Below are positions 33,146 to 42,464 of a stretch of 58,178 bases of DNA, one piece after another. Each line of letters opens with the position of its first letter. Within the stretch, counting starts at the first letter, position 1. The notes under the pieces are model-generated. The model had not been told where the DNA came from, did not search any database, and saw only the letters and a list, made by a program, of their open reading frames with translations. Origin of the DNA: Bacteroidota bacterium. GTDB taxonomy: Bacteria > Bacteroidota > Bacteroidia > Cytophagales > Cyclobacteriaceae. Position numbers and translations under genes: made by a program. The stretch lies in assembly GCA_023417785.1 (NCBI GenBank), contig JAEZEH010000113.1, positions 1-58,178 on the forward strand, written 5' to 3'.

Positions 33146-35437
33146 CTACTCGAATTCAACAGGATTATAGGGGGATTCAGGGATCAGGCAATTGAAATCT
33201 TCCGCGTCAATTTCGCGGCCGGGTTTCTTGAAGGGCCCTTTATGGAAGGCTTCGTGTGACCGATATACCTTTTGCATGAACAGGTCCCACATGGGCATGG
33301 CCGACCTTCCGCCAGCACCCATCGCCCAATTTGGAAAATGAATACTTCGCTCGTCGCCACCGACCCACACGCCGGTAACGAGATCACGTGTAATGCCGAT
33401 AAACCATCCGTCTGAAGCGTTGTTTGTGGTTCCGGTTTTGCCACCTACTTCATTATCTTCAAGCACAGTTTCGCTTAGGGATTTGGCCGAACCCCCTTCT
33501 TCTTCCACCACTCCGCGTAACATGTAAACCATTTTGTATGCCGTGAGTTCGTCCATCACCTGTCGCCGCGTCGGGGTGAACGTTTCGATAGTGTTGCCAT
33601 GTTTGTCTTCGATCCGCGAGATGTAGTACGGGTGTGTATAAATTCCCAGGTTTGCGAAAGCCGAATACGATGCTACCATCTCAAAGAGTGAAACGTCGTT
33701 TGTACCAAGTCCCAATGAATACACCGGATCGATTTTGCTGGTTATACCTACTCTGTTGGCAAAATCGGCAATATTTCCGGGAGTGAGTTTCTCCGTCAGT
33801 TGAACGGTAATAGAGTTTAATGATTTGGCGAGCGCCGAGCGCAGGGTGTACTTTTTCCCATCGCCATACGTGCCATTGGAATTAACGGGCTGGTAAATCT
33901 TTCCGTGAATATTTATCGATGGTGAGATATCGTTCATCACATAACAGGGAGAAAACCCGTCTTCCATCGCTTTGCCGTAAACGAAAACCTTAAACGTTGA
34001 ACCTGGCTGGCGCCGCGCCTGAAAGACGTGGTCGTACTTGAAATACTTGTGATCAATTCCACCTACCCACGCCTTGATTTCTCCTGTGTTCGGGTTCATG
34101 GACATAAGCCCTGTATTCAGAAAGCGATTATAGTATCGTACGGAATCCACGACACTCATCAGTGTGTCGTTTTCACCCTGCCAGGAAAAAACCTTCATTG
34201 GCCGTTTTTTATTCAAAGCAATTTCAACGGAGTCCGAACCGGCCCCATGTTTTTTTACGAGGCTCCGGTATTGTTCTGTTTGGTGGATCTTTCGGTCAAG
34301 GAATCCGGCGAGGGTGTTACCAGTGTTATCAACCCACGGATCACGTGTACCCCACGCGTTATCGAAATCCCTCTGGAGCCCGGCCATATGGATTTGCATA
34401 GCATCCTCAGCCATGCGCTGAAGGCGGCTGTCGATAGTGACGTGAATTTTCAATCCCGATTCAAAAAGGTCGTAACCCTTTTCGTTACACCATTTGAGCA
34501 AATCCTTCTTGATCAACGACCTGAAATGCGTAGCGAGCCCGAGGTCGTGGCTTTGTACATTAAAGTCAAGCCTGAGGGGAAGATTTCGCAACGAATCGTA
34601 TTTGTCTTCTGAAAGATAGCCATGCCGGTATAACTTTCGGATTACTTCATTACGTTTTCGCAACGCCCGTTCCGGATGGCGAACCGGATTGAATACGTAA
34701 GGGCTTTGCAGCATCCCGACAAGGAGAGCAGATTCTTCAAGGGTCAGATCGCGCACCATTTTGTTGAAGTACGTCTCGGTCGCGATCTTTATTCCGAAAG
34801 CGTTGTGATTAAACGGAACTGTGTTCAGATACAAGGCTATGATTTCTTCTTTGGTGAGGTTTTTCTCTAACCTCACGGCTAGGATCCATTCTTTTGTTTT
34901 GCTGATCAGCAGGTCCAGCGGAGGGGCCAGCTTTCCCAGCGTTCCCTGGAGTTCTTCACCGCGTGTATCAAAAAGGTTTTTGGCGGTTTGTTGTGAAAGT
35001 GTACTTCCTCCACCCTGAAGATTGAAGGTAACGATTCCGTAGAGTACCCGGATGTACGAGATAAAGTCCATTCCCGAATGGTCATAAAAGCGGTGGTCTT
35101 CAGAGATCAGCAGAGTCCTGACCAGGTGAGGTGGAAGCTGTTCGTACGAAAGTTGGCTGCGATTGAAGCGGAAGTATCGGCCGAGGGGTACGCCGTCCGA
35201 AGATATCACTTCCGAGGAAAGATCATTTTCGGGATTTTCAACCTGCGTCAGTGATGGCATCCCGCCAAACCAGTTGAAAGGATTCCAGATCACCAGCGAG
35301 ATGTACAGCCACACCCCAATGATTCCAGCGAAACAGCCAATCCAGACAAGCCGGACAATTCGCGGAAACCATTTGCTTTCGTATTGGAGAAAAGCGGAAA
35401 TACGGCTCCTTAGGATATTTGTGATCGAAGACAACAT
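33146..35437 (-). CDS. Penicillin-binding protein 1A (bifunctional)
   Basis: The 763-residue class A PBP has an N-terminal helix (residues 30-50) and a GT51 glycosyltransferase with EDHRFYDHSG (113 on) and GGSTLSQQTAKN (143). The transpeptidase has Ser480 (GSTFK), SLN at 539-541 and KTGT at 667-670. It polymerises glycan strands and cross-links peptides in the periplasm. It has no OB-fold extension visible in the GT-TP linker. Alone in its transcript as far as seen, it lies 53 bp from the MFS gene start, both minus. Confidence 0.96.
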   Translation of the reverse strand: MLSSITNILRSRISAFLQYESKWFPRIVRLVWIGCFAGIIGVWLYISLVIWNPFNWFGGMPSLTQVENPENDLSSEVISSDGVPLGRYFRFNRSQLSYEQLPPHLVRTLLISEDHRFYDHSGMDFISYIRVLYGIVTFNLQGGGSTLSQQTAKNLFDTRGEELQGTLGKLAPPLDLLISKTKEWILAVRLEKNLTKEEIIALYLNTVPFNHNAFGIKIATETYFNKMVRDLTLEESALLVGMLQSPYVFNPVRHPERALRKRNEVIRKLYRHGYLSEDKYDSLRNLPLRLDFNVQSHDLGLATHFRSLIKKDLLKWCNEKGYDLFESGLKIHVTIDSRLQRMAEDAMQIHMAGLQRDFDNAWGTRDPWVDNTGNTLAGFLDRKIHQTEQYRSLVKKHGAGSDSVEIALNKKRPMKVFSWQGENDTLMSVVDSVRYYNRFLNTGLMSMNPNTGEIKAWVGGIDHKYFKYDHVFQARRQPGSTFKVFVYGKAMEDGFSPCYVMNDISPSINIHGKIYQPVNSNGTYGDGKKYTLRSALAKSLNSITVQLTEKLTPGNIADFANRVGITSKIDPVYSLGLGTNDVSLFEMVASYSAFANLGIYTHPYYISRIEDKHGNTIETFTPTRRQVMDELTAYKMVYMLRGVVEEEGGSAKSLSETVLEDNEVGGKTGTTNNASDGWFIGITRDLVTGVWVGGDERSIHFPNWAMGAGGRSAMPMWDLFMQKVYRSHEAFHKGPFKKPGREIDAEDFNCLIPESPYNPVEFE

Positions 35438-35490
35438 ACATACTGGTCTGAATAGTAAGATACGAAATTACCCCGTTACAGATGCTGGCT

Positions 35491-36840
35491 TCATTTGGCA
35501 GTGTTGATATTTTCGCTGTGTTGATTATAGGTGCGATAAGCCTGAATAATCTGGTTTCGATAATAGAATATGCTCAGGCCCGCGAGCAAGACCAGAATAG
35601 CATTGAACGATAGTGCTACGGCAACGGAGAAGTTTTCACTAAGAAATCCTATTTCAAAATTACCCAATGGTGCGAGCCCGAGAAACATCAATACATAGAT
35701 GCTCATTACGCGGCCCCGGAATTCATTTCGCACCACTGTTTGTATGACGGTATTCATGGTTGCGGCCTGGGAGAGCAGGCCCATTCCCATAAAAAACAGC
35801 AGGACCAGCGCTAGTGGAAGCGGTGGAGCGAAGCTGAAAAGCAGTAGTGAGATAGCGAACAAAACATTGCCGCCAATCAGAAACCATATCCTCGAGATCT
35901 TTGTACCATATGCACCTACGAGCAGTGTTGCGAGAACGGAACCCAGCCCGGTGGCAGTGTACATGTATCCAAGACCCTGAGCCTCCAGTTGATAAATGCT
36001 TTTCGCGATAAACGGCATCAGCGTCGAGTAGGACCAACCAAAGACGGAAAGAATCCCTGTGAATAGAAGGAGGACACGGATCAGCGGATGAGTCAGCGCA
36101 TAACGTACCCCTGCTTTGATGGCGTGAAACGGTTTGCCGGACGGAGCTTTGATCTTTTCACGGTACCGAATAAAGTAAAGGGCGAACATGAGTGCGATGT
36201 AACTAACGCCGTTGATAATGAACGCCATGCCCGATCCTACAGAGGCGATCAGAACGCCGGATACTGCCGGCCCGACCGCACGGGCAGCGTTGAATATTCC
36301 ACTGTTCATGGCAATCGCTGAGGGGAGTTCATTTCTGGTAACAATGGTCGATACAAAAGCCTGCCGCGCTGGCGCATCTACCGCGTTTACGGTCCCCATG
36401 AGAAATGCAATCACGCCGATTATGGGAATCGTTACGACATCGTAGAGCGTAAGGAACCCCAGTGTGAGCGCAAGGACCATGTTGCTCAGTTGGGTACAGT
36501 AGAGGACGTTTTTCTTGCTGAACCGGTCTACGACCACGCCGCCAAAAAGAGAAAACAACAGCGACGGGGTGGTGGCAAGGGCGGCTATCACTCCGAGGTA
36601 AAAGGCTGAATCGGACAACTCAAGTACCAGCCAACCCTGTGCAACGATCTGCATCCACGTTCCCACAACTGAGACGAACTGACCGAAAAAGAAAAACCGG
36701 TAATTGGGATTGCGAAACGCAGGAAAAGCCGAAATCTTATCGACTGCTCCGGCATTTGTTCCCCCGCTTACCTCCGGAGTTTCGGGGACCGCAAATCGTT
36801 TTCGTAACCTCTTGAACTTGTTTTTTATCAAAGCCGGCAA
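35491..36840 (-). CDS. MFS transporter, EntS/MFS_3-like
   Basis: The 449-residue protein has 12 predicted helices, with FRNPNYRFFFFGQFVSVVGTWMQIVAQGW and a DRFSKK loop after helix 2. This matches the MFS_3 exporter group that includes the enterobactin exporter; the substrate is unknown. The frame has no usable ATG: the best start is TTG at 36840 (TTGCCGGCTTTG), since an in-frame stop lies six codons upstream. This may slow translation. Confidence 0.9.
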   Translation of the reverse strand: MPALIKNKFKRLRKRFAVPETPEVSGGTNAGAVDKISAFPAFRNPNYRFFFFGQFVSVVGTWMQIVAQGWLVLELSDSAFYLGVIAALATTPSLLFSLFGGVVVDRFSKKNVLYCTQLSNMVLALTLGFLTLYDVVTIPIIGVIAFLMGTVNAVDAPARQAFVSTIVTRNELPSAIAMNSGIFNAARAVGPAVSGVLIASVGSGMAFIINGVSYIALMFALYFIRYREKIKAPSGKPFHAIKAGVRYALTHPLIRVLLLFTGILSVFGWSYSTLMPFIAKSIYQLEAQGLGYMYTATGLGSVLATLLVGAYGTKISRIWFLIGGNVLFAISLLLFSFAPPLPLALVLLFFMGMGLLSQAATMNTVIQTVVRNEFRGRVMSIYVLMFLGLAPLGNFEIGFLSENFSVAVALSFNAILVLLAGLSIFYYRNQIIQAYRTYNQHSENINTAK

Positions 36841-36887
36841 GATATCGTCCGAAGGTTAAAAAAGAATACCCGTGCCGGCAAATGTTA

Positions 36888-38105
36888 TTAATGAGCAAGC
36901 CACTCACGGATTGCTTCCGGAGCAGCATACTTAGCGTCAGTCAGGAGTTCGTGATCGGTCAGCGTCAGCAGGAATGCTTTCAGATCGGCTTTCTGTTCGT
37001 CCGAAAGATTAACGCCACCATCATGGACAAACTTCATCAGTGGGTGAACATATTGTGAATAGACTAATCCTTCGGAGTAGAAATCGATTACCTCGTCAAG
37101 GGTTTTGAACCGGCCATCATGCATATAGGGACCGGTAAGTTCAATGTTGATCAAAGACGGCGCGCGATAGGCTCCGATATCCCAGGGTTGTTTTGTAATG
37201 GAGTGGCGGTCGCGGGAATCTGAAAATTCGGCATCCTTTGCGTTGTTGAAATATTCAAAGCTGGTAAGCAGCGCCGTTCCGCCGTGGCAGTGAAAGCAAT
37301 CCGCTTCTTCGGAGAAAAACAGGTCGTGGCCGCGAAGTTCTGCTTCGGTCAGCTCAGCTTCGTTGCGCAGCCATTTATGATAACGCGACCGATAGCTTAT
37401 GATTGATCGGATGAATTGCGATATAGCCATACTGATCTTATCGGCTGTAATCTCCTGGCTTCCATAGGCCTTCCTGAACATTTCGCGATATAATGGGTCG
37501 TTTTCTATTGCGGCAACGGTCATGGCGATAGTACCATTCATTTCATGATGGGCCACGATTGCCATGTACGTGAAGGCCTCAAGATTCTTGAAGTTCAGAT
37601 TGTTCACACCCGTAAAATCGTATCCGGGCATGCCGGTAGCATTATTTGAATTTTCCAGGAAACCGTTCCACATGTACCCGGCATTGTTGTACACCAGATT
37701 GACCACCGGTAACATCACATGGGGTGTCGGTTTACCTTCAGGGTATTCCAGGGTTGGAATTCCCCGCGGATGGCCGTCTTTGAACCGGGGATGATCTGCA
37801 CCGATCTCAAAGGCTGTCGACTGCAGGTGGCAACTGGCGCACGACATAAGGGAATCCGGGTCCGTCCGGCCCGACAGCCTTCCGTCGTAGAAGAGGTGCC
37901 GGCCCAATTCGACGCCTTCAACGGTCATCGGATTCTCCGCCGGGATATTCATTTTCGAAGGGAAATCCGGCAAGGAAGGAAACTGGAACGGCGTGGGCTT
38001 ATACGCAGTCTCGTCGTCACTCCGTTCGCACGAAACCAGGACGCACGAGGCGCCGAAGACCAGAATGCTCAGCAGCAAAAGACCTAAACGAATTCCAGAT
38101 AACAT
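36888..38105 (-). CDS. Di-heme cytochrome c peroxidase, MauG/MbnH-like
   Basis: The 405-residue lipoprotein (Cys21 or Cys26) has two CxxCH heme sites: CASCH (89-93) and CFHCH (270-274). MauG-family proteins either reduce H2O2 or oxidise tryptophan in a partner protein. The gene starts 4 nt after the stop of the MbnP-like gene, the arrangement known for MbnH/MbnP. In that system the di-heme enzyme converts a Trp in MbnP to kynurenine. The pairing here supports that role rather than simple peroxidase activity. Confidence 0.9.
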   Translation of the reverse strand: MLSGIRLGLLLLSILVFGASCVLVSCERSDDETAYKPTPFQFPSLPDFPSKMNIPAENPMTVEGVELGRHLFYDGRLSGRTDPDSLMSCASCHLQSTAFEIGADHPRFKDGHPRGIPTLEYPEGKPTPHVMLPVVNLVYNNAGYMWNGFLENSNNATGMPGYDFTGVNNLNFKNLEAFTYMAIVAHHEMNGTIAMTVAAIENDPLYREMFRKAYGSQEITADKISMAISQFIRSIISYRSRYHKWLRNEAELTEAELRGHDLFFSEEADCFHCHGGTALLTSFEYFNNAKDAEFSDSRDRHSITKQPWDIGAYRAPSLINIELTGPYMHDGRFKTLDEVIDFYSEGLVYSQYVHPLMKFVHDGGVNLSDEQKADLKAFLLTLTDHELLTDAKYAAPEAIREWLAH

Positions 38106-38109
38106 CGCC

Positions 38110-38904
38110 TTAAAAATTGTCTATCACCTTAACGTCGAAAACGTCCTTTCCATTTTGTGCGATGATGCCCATCGCCTCCTGATTTGTCATGATCATGCTG
38201 CCAAATTGGTTATGATCGTAAATCACAGGTGAATCGAACCAGCTTTCAACGTTCATTGCCAATTCGAGTTTGCTGACTTTGTCCGGGTGTACTTCGAGTT
38301 GCAACGGAAGCGTCACCTCGAACCAGTTTTGAACAAATTCGACAACTTCTCCCTTCGAATTGTAGATCTGCCCGACACCAAGATGAAAATTAAACGGCAT
38401 ACGCTGATCGGAATTGTTAATCCAGAATCCGTTCAGTTTCATATAATGATAGCCGCCTTTGTCGCCGCCCATGGTATGGGGCCAGACCATATTGCTTTCA
38501 GGCAGGTCTGGGAAAAGGCCGGGGGTGTTTTTCTCGCCCTTTATGCCAAAGGTGAACTTAATTTGGGTGTATGTCCCTGCGGGTAATCGATCGGTCGGTT
38601 TCCAGCTCGCCGTTTCCGGGATGTTGGTGTCGATATAATGGGAAAATCCATCCGCACGTAAAGGAATTTCGGCACCCGACCTGGTGATGAACGCGACATC
38701 AGAAATGAACCATTGGATCTCGGTGATTTCGTAGTGATTTCCGGCGGCGTTGGTATACCGAAGGTCGTTGTAGGCAACTGGCTCATCTTCAACCTGGTGA
38801 AGGAAATCAAATTCGACGCTGCCATTTTGAGGCTCGTTATCTTCGCATCCTAAAATCAGAAATGCAGTCACCAGCGCAAAAGCGAAAAGCAGGACCTTGT
38901 TCAT
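38110..38904 (-). CDS. MbnP-like lipoprotein
   Basis: The 264-residue lipoprotein (Cys20 in FLILGC) has the MbnP family layout: VEFDFLHQVEDEPVAYNDL, EITEIQWFISDVAF, the MVWPHTMGG segment with a conserved Trp and His, and late beta strands ending in a Trp (MNVESWFDSP). MbnP binds copper with help from a kynurenine made by MbnH. The adjacent MauG-like gene supports this. The methanobactin precursor itself is not seen, so the copper link is inferred. Confidence 0.85.
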   Translation of the reverse strand: MNKVLLFAFALVTAFLILGCEDNEPQNGSVEFDFLHQVEDEPVAYNDLRYTNAAGNHYEITEIQWFISDVAFITRSGAEIPLRADGFSHYIDTNIPETASWKPTDRLPAGTYTQIKFTFGIKGEKNTPGLFPDLPESNMVWPHTMGGDKGGYHYMKLNGFWINNSDQRMPFNFHLGVGQIYNSKGEVVEFVQNWFEVTLPLQLEVHPDKVSKLELAMNVESWFDSPVIYDHNQFGSMIMTNQEAMGIIAQNGKDVFDVKVIDNF

Positions 38905-39006
38905 ACCGGAAATATAGTTCTTCCCCGCATTTGCGGCAATGATCCACGATTACGACCTGCGTGATGGTTGTCAAATTATCGGCTACGGCGGTCCGTGAAG
39001 CGCGAG

Positions 39007-39954
39007 CTACTTACATTTCGTCGCACAAGACTCCGTTTTTCCGGGAAGAGCGGCTTGGATGTGCACAGGCTTTTCGAATCGCTCCAAAGCCTTTTCCTTC
39101 CATTCCAGTTTAACACGGGCAAAATCCGATTGAAAGGCCTCGTTTTTAAGAAGCTCGTCTACGAACTGCCGCGCAAAAAGCCTCGCCGATTCACCGTCCG
39201 ATGGATAATGAACACCAAGGATTTCGCGGGACCGGGTCATTTCGAAGGCGTCCCGCAGAAATATATCTGAAGAAGCCGGGTCGAGCTCCTGCAGGATAAA
39301 AGCGTGGATGTAGGCATTGGAGCCATGACCGCTGGGATAGGCTGCCCAATCTGTTTCTTCGAGGTTCTCAATTTCGGGCTCCAGTACATACGGTCGTACA
39401 CGCGCGTATTTATACTTCAACTGCCAGATAAAATAATGCGCATCTTTACCAACGTTGACAAGAAAGTCAGCGGTAACGGGAAGATTCTCCGGCGTGAACC
39501 AGGTGCCGATGGATCTTCCAATATGGAATAGATTGCGCCGGTAGACGCGGTAGTTTGTATCCTCCGGCGTGGTGTTCACGGGGTAATATATGCCCGCCAT
39601 CACTTTGCTGCTCTCCACGTCCAGCGCTGAGCGTTGTGATTGAAGATTAAGCAAAAAATTCAACTCTGCTCTGGTCTGTGCTGAGCTGTTAGCCGGGGGC
39701 GGGGGAAGTTTAAAAGTATATTCACTGGTTCCCTGAAGGTACCATGGTTTCAATGAGAGAATTCTATCGACCGTTGGCTGTGGAAAAACAAACCGAAGGG
39801 TGTCGAGTTCATGGGCTTCATCGACCGGGGCGGGACTAAACGCCTGAAGCAACTTGTAATAGCTAATCGGCCCGTTTGGGAGTTGCTTCTTGTGGGAATC
39901 CTGTGAAAACGCAGTCATGGAGACCATCAAAAAAAGAAAGACAATACTTTTCAT
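39007..39954 (-). CDS. Secreted PAP2 / class A acid phosphatase-like protein
   Basis: The 315-residue protein has a signal peptide ending AFSQ and the three-part phosphatase motif: KYKYARVRP, PSGHGSNAY and SREILGVHYPSD. It belongs to the PAP2/vanadium-haloperoxidase superfamily, here a periplasmic class A phosphatase type. Its start overlaps the sigma factor stop by ATGA, so the two are co-expressed. Confidence 0.93.
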   Translation of the reverse strand: MKSIVFLFLMVSMTAFSQDSHKKQLPNGPISYYKLLQAFSPAPVDEAHELDTLRFVFPQPTVDRILSLKPWYLQGTSEYTFKLPPPPANSSAQTRAELNFLLNLQSQRSALDVESSKVMAGIYYPVNTTPEDTNYRVYRRNLFHIGRSIGTWFTPENLPVTADFLVNVGKDAHYFIWQLKYKYARVRPYVLEPEIENLEETDWAAYPSGHGSNAYIHAFILQELDPASSDIFLRDAFEMTRSREILGVHYPSDGESARLFARQFVDELLKNEAFQSDFARVKLEWKEKALERFEKPVHIQAALPGKTESCATKCK

Positions 39955-40535
39955 AAAGAGTTTTCAGAGATGACGGAGGATCGGCGAGATTGATGCATTT
40001 CCCGGCAATCACAGGGGCTGTTTTTTCGATTTTCACAAACCGTGACGTTACCGTATGAGTCGGTTTGTACAAAGAACATGGCTTCAAATCTTGCCCGGAG
40101 CATTTTTCTGGCGCGTTGCACACGCGAACGCGTTCCCGCATACGAAATCTGAAGTCGCTCCGAGATCTGTAGCTGACTAAGGTTTTCGCGTTCGGACCAT
40201 TCCAGCACCTGGCGGTACTTTGTAGGAAGGGTTTGAACCAGAGAAGCGAGGTAGTCAGAGACACACTCATTATAGTTGGAAGAATCCGGGGAATCGTCCG
40301 ACTCGATGAGGGGGGACCTTTCCCGGTTCCGATAGTAATCCGCGATTGTCGTTTGAGCAATCCGGTAGATCCAGCCGTTGATTTTGTCAGCGTCTCTTAA
40401 CTGTTTCGATCTCACATACGCCTTGAGGTAGACGTCGTGGAGGAGGTCTTCTGCAATGACGCGGTCTTTCACTTTTTTAAGAATGAAAATGACCAGCTCT
40501 TTGTGAATTCGAATCCAGGTGGGGGTGATGTCCAT
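39951..40535 (-). CDS. ECF sigma factor, SigZ-like
   Basis: The 194-residue protein has sigma2 (RVIAEDLLHDVYLKAY, INGWIYRIAQTTIADYYR) and sigma4 (LSQLQISERLQISYAGTRSRVQRARKML) domains. The C-terminal extension carries TDSYGNVTVC and CDCR, a Cys-rich tail typical of SigZ-type factors that could bind metal or be redox-sensitive. No anti-sigma gene is adjacent. The directly overlapping PAP2 gene suggests they are expressed together. Confidence 0.9.
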   Translation of the reverse strand: MDITPTWIRIHKELVIFILKKVKDRVIAEDLLHDVYLKAYVRSKQLRDADKINGWIYRIAQTTIADYYRNRERSPLIESDDSPDSSNYNECVSDYLASLVQTLPTKYRQVLEWSERENLSQLQISERLQISYAGTRSRVQRARKMLRARFEAMFFVQTDSYGNVTVCENRKNSPCDCREMHQSRRSSVISENSL

Positions 40536-40594
40536 ATCGGCTGCTCCTTAATGACGGAAACGAGCTTGAAATGATGCAGCCTTTGGAAAAAAAA

Positions 40595-41308
40595 TCAGGG
40601 CATTTTTGTAACCGGCGTCAATTCAAGTTTACGGAATTCCACCTCTGAACCCTCTGCCTGAACGGCGATCTGGCCCCGTCGGGCTGTGCAATTGAATCCA
40701 TGATTAACCAGGTCGCCGTTCACCCATACCTTGACCTGGTCGTTCAGACAAACAATGACCATCGTATTCCAGTCACCAACCTTGTTTTCCGAGCCGTCGG
40801 TAAGGTTCACGATGCGGCGCTGTTTTCCTTCAACAATACCCCATTCGGATTTTGGTCCGCGACGCTTTTCCATATCCGGCACCTCGATATCTTCGACGAT
40901 GCACCAGAAATCCCCGGCATTTTCATGCATCATCTGTACTTCGAGGGATTTCGGAAACATACTATAAAGCGCCCGTGGTGTGGAGGCGTGGACCAGCACA
41001 CCGCAATTGCCGGGCACGCCCGCGAAACGGTATTCCACTTCGAGACGATAATTTTCGTAAACGGAGTCTGTGATCAGATGGCCATTCGGGGTACCCAGAC
41101 TTACCAGCAAATTATTTCTAACGAGAAAAGGACTTTTAACCGATGGGTCGTTATCCATTGCCGGAACATCCGCATGCCATCCTGAGAGGTCGCGGCCATT
41201 GAACAATGCTTTCGCCGATGTAGACGGGTCGGAAGTCTGCGCTGACAGGAGACTGAAAACCGTGAAGGCAACAGCGACGTAGCCAAAGGGTAACTTTTTG
41301 ATTTTCAT
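40595..41308 (-). CDS. DUF1080 (3-keto-disaccharide hydrolase-like) secreted protein
   Basis: The 237-residue protein has a signal peptide ending LLSAQ and one DUF1080 jelly-roll: LFNGRDLSGWHAD, YENYRLEVEYRF, NCGVLVHAS, WCIVEDIEVPDM, DWNTMVIVCLNDQVKVWVNGDLV. The family hydrolyses 3-keto-glycosides made by sugar dehydrogenases. No dehydrogenase gene is beside it. Confidence 0.88.
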   Translation of the reverse strand: MKIKKLPFGYVAVAFTVFSLLSAQTSDPSTSAKALFNGRDLSGWHADVPAMDNDPSVKSPFLVRNNLLVSLGTPNGHLITDSVYENYRLEVEYRFAGVPGNCGVLVHASTPRALYSMFPKSLEVQMMHENAGDFWCIVEDIEVPDMEKRRGPKSEWGIVEGKQRRIVNLTDGSENKVGDWNTMVIVCLNDQVKVWVNGDLVNHGFNCTARRGQIAVQAEGSEVEFRKLELTPVTKMP

Positions 41309-41356
41309 TTACTTGATATTCAACTTCAATCATTCGGGCCGTTGCCGGGGCGGTAG

Positions 41357-42049
41357 CTACTTCAGGACCGGCTCTTGAAAGCTTACGCCTTTGGGAAAGT
41401 TCGAGAAGAACGAATTATCAATCCGCACCTCTTTGGCAATCGAATCTACCGAACGAAATTTATACGACGCGAGGCGATACGACACATTAACAGCGGATCC
41501 ACGACGTTCGATCATTTGCGTCTCCATGTTCACACTACTCGAAATAAACTCCAGGCCGAATTTCGCCATGCGTTCTGTGATCAGGTCCGCAAACTCCGGC
41601 TCATCTGTGGCCAGGACGAGGGTATTCGGATTGGCGGGATCCCGTTTAACGGAAGTGGGAATCCGCTGCTCGACGATCACGTAAATGTACCCGCCGGATT
41701 TAACGACGCTGGCCCAAAGTCCTTTGGCTTCATTTCCCGGAAGCGACGGTCGTATTTGCAAAGTAATGGCCGGCGCTTCGTAGGTGTTATTATTCACTGT
41801 GAAAGAGAACGGCCCAATATTTACAGCACCCGTATCCCGGAGTGTCTGTGATAGCCTGAGTGAACCCGATGCGATCCTTTTCTCCTGATCCACCGGCCCT
41901 CCGTTCGCCGAATCAATATTTAAAAGCAGGATGCTTAGAATAACATTATCACCTACTCGCGGCGAGGGGTTGTCCGGTTCGATGAGGGCTTGTTGTGCAA
42001 ACACAAGCGTGCAAAAACACGTCAGGAGGAGAGACAATCCTGTCTTCAT
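41357..42049 (-). CDS. BatD-like secreted protein
   Basis: The 230-residue protein (ATG at 42049) has a signal ending FAQQ and beta-rich segments. GPFSFTVNNNTYEAPAITLQI is similar to the N-terminal repeats of BatD aerotolerance proteins, and RVGDNVILSILL is a typical strand. BatD is much longer, so this is only a relative or fragment. A VWA-domain gene lies downstream at 42465, which fits a Bat-like context but is not adjacent. Confidence 0.45.
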   Translation of the reverse strand: MKTGLSLLLTCFCTLVFAQQALIEPDNPSPRVGDNVILSILLLNIDSANGGPVDQEKRIASGSLRLSQTLRDTGAVNIGPFSFTVNNNTYEAPAITLQIRPSLPGNEAKGLWASVVKSGGYIYVIVEQRIPTSVKRDPANPNTLVLATDEPEFADLITERMAKFGLEFISSSVNMETQMIERRGSAVNVSYRLASYKFRSVDSIAKEVRIDNSFFSNFPKGVSFQEPVLK

Positions 42050-42190
42050 AAAAGTGTACAGCCGTTTTTCGAATATAGGCAAACAATCCAAATTTATCCG
42101 GTGGCATTAAAATAATACCCTGATTGGTGGCCAGGCTCGTCAGCGTACGACGAATCACGGCCTTTTGTCAGGTATCTCAAATAGTTCGCC

Positions 42191-42409
42191 ATGGTTATAT
42201 CCGCTAAAATTGCATTCGCTTTCCTCGTATCACTGACATGGTATCCGTTTGCTTTGCTGGTTCAGATTCCGCAAGACATCCCTCACCAAACTGAACCTGT
42301 TGACTTTACCGAATCGGGTAATGTGTGGTTTTACCTGGGAGTGCCGCTCCTCATGCTAGTACTTTATATCATAATTCGTAAGGTTAGAAGAAACCGGCAA
42401 GAGCCATAA
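42191..42409 (+). CDS. Small membrane protein
   Basis: The 72-residue product has two hydrophobic segments (AFAFLVSLTWYPFALLV and VWFYLGVPLLMLVLYIII) joined by an acidic loop and ends with RKVRRNRQEP. This suggests a two-helix inner-membrane protein with a basic cytoplasmic tail. A terminator follows. Function unknown. Confidence 0.65.
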   Translation: MVISAKIAFAFLVSLTWYPFALLVQIPQDIPHQTEPVDFTESGNVWFYLGVPLLMLVLYIIIRKVRRNRQEP

Positions 42410-42415
42410 ACAAGA

Positions 42416-42437
42416 AAAGGGGCTAACCCCCTTTCTT
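42416..42437. terminator. Intrinsic terminator
   Basis: AAAGGGG, a 5-nt loop and CCCCTTT, followed by a T-rich stretch, between the small membrane gene and the convergent VWA gene. Confidence 0.8.
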
Positions 42438-42464
42438 TGACTTTCGATTACGCGTATTTGAATA

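Noticed and set aside
36888..38904. A methanobactin precursor peptide near MbnP/MbnH
   Set aside because: No short Cys-rich frame or mbnB/mbnC gene in the neighbourhood.
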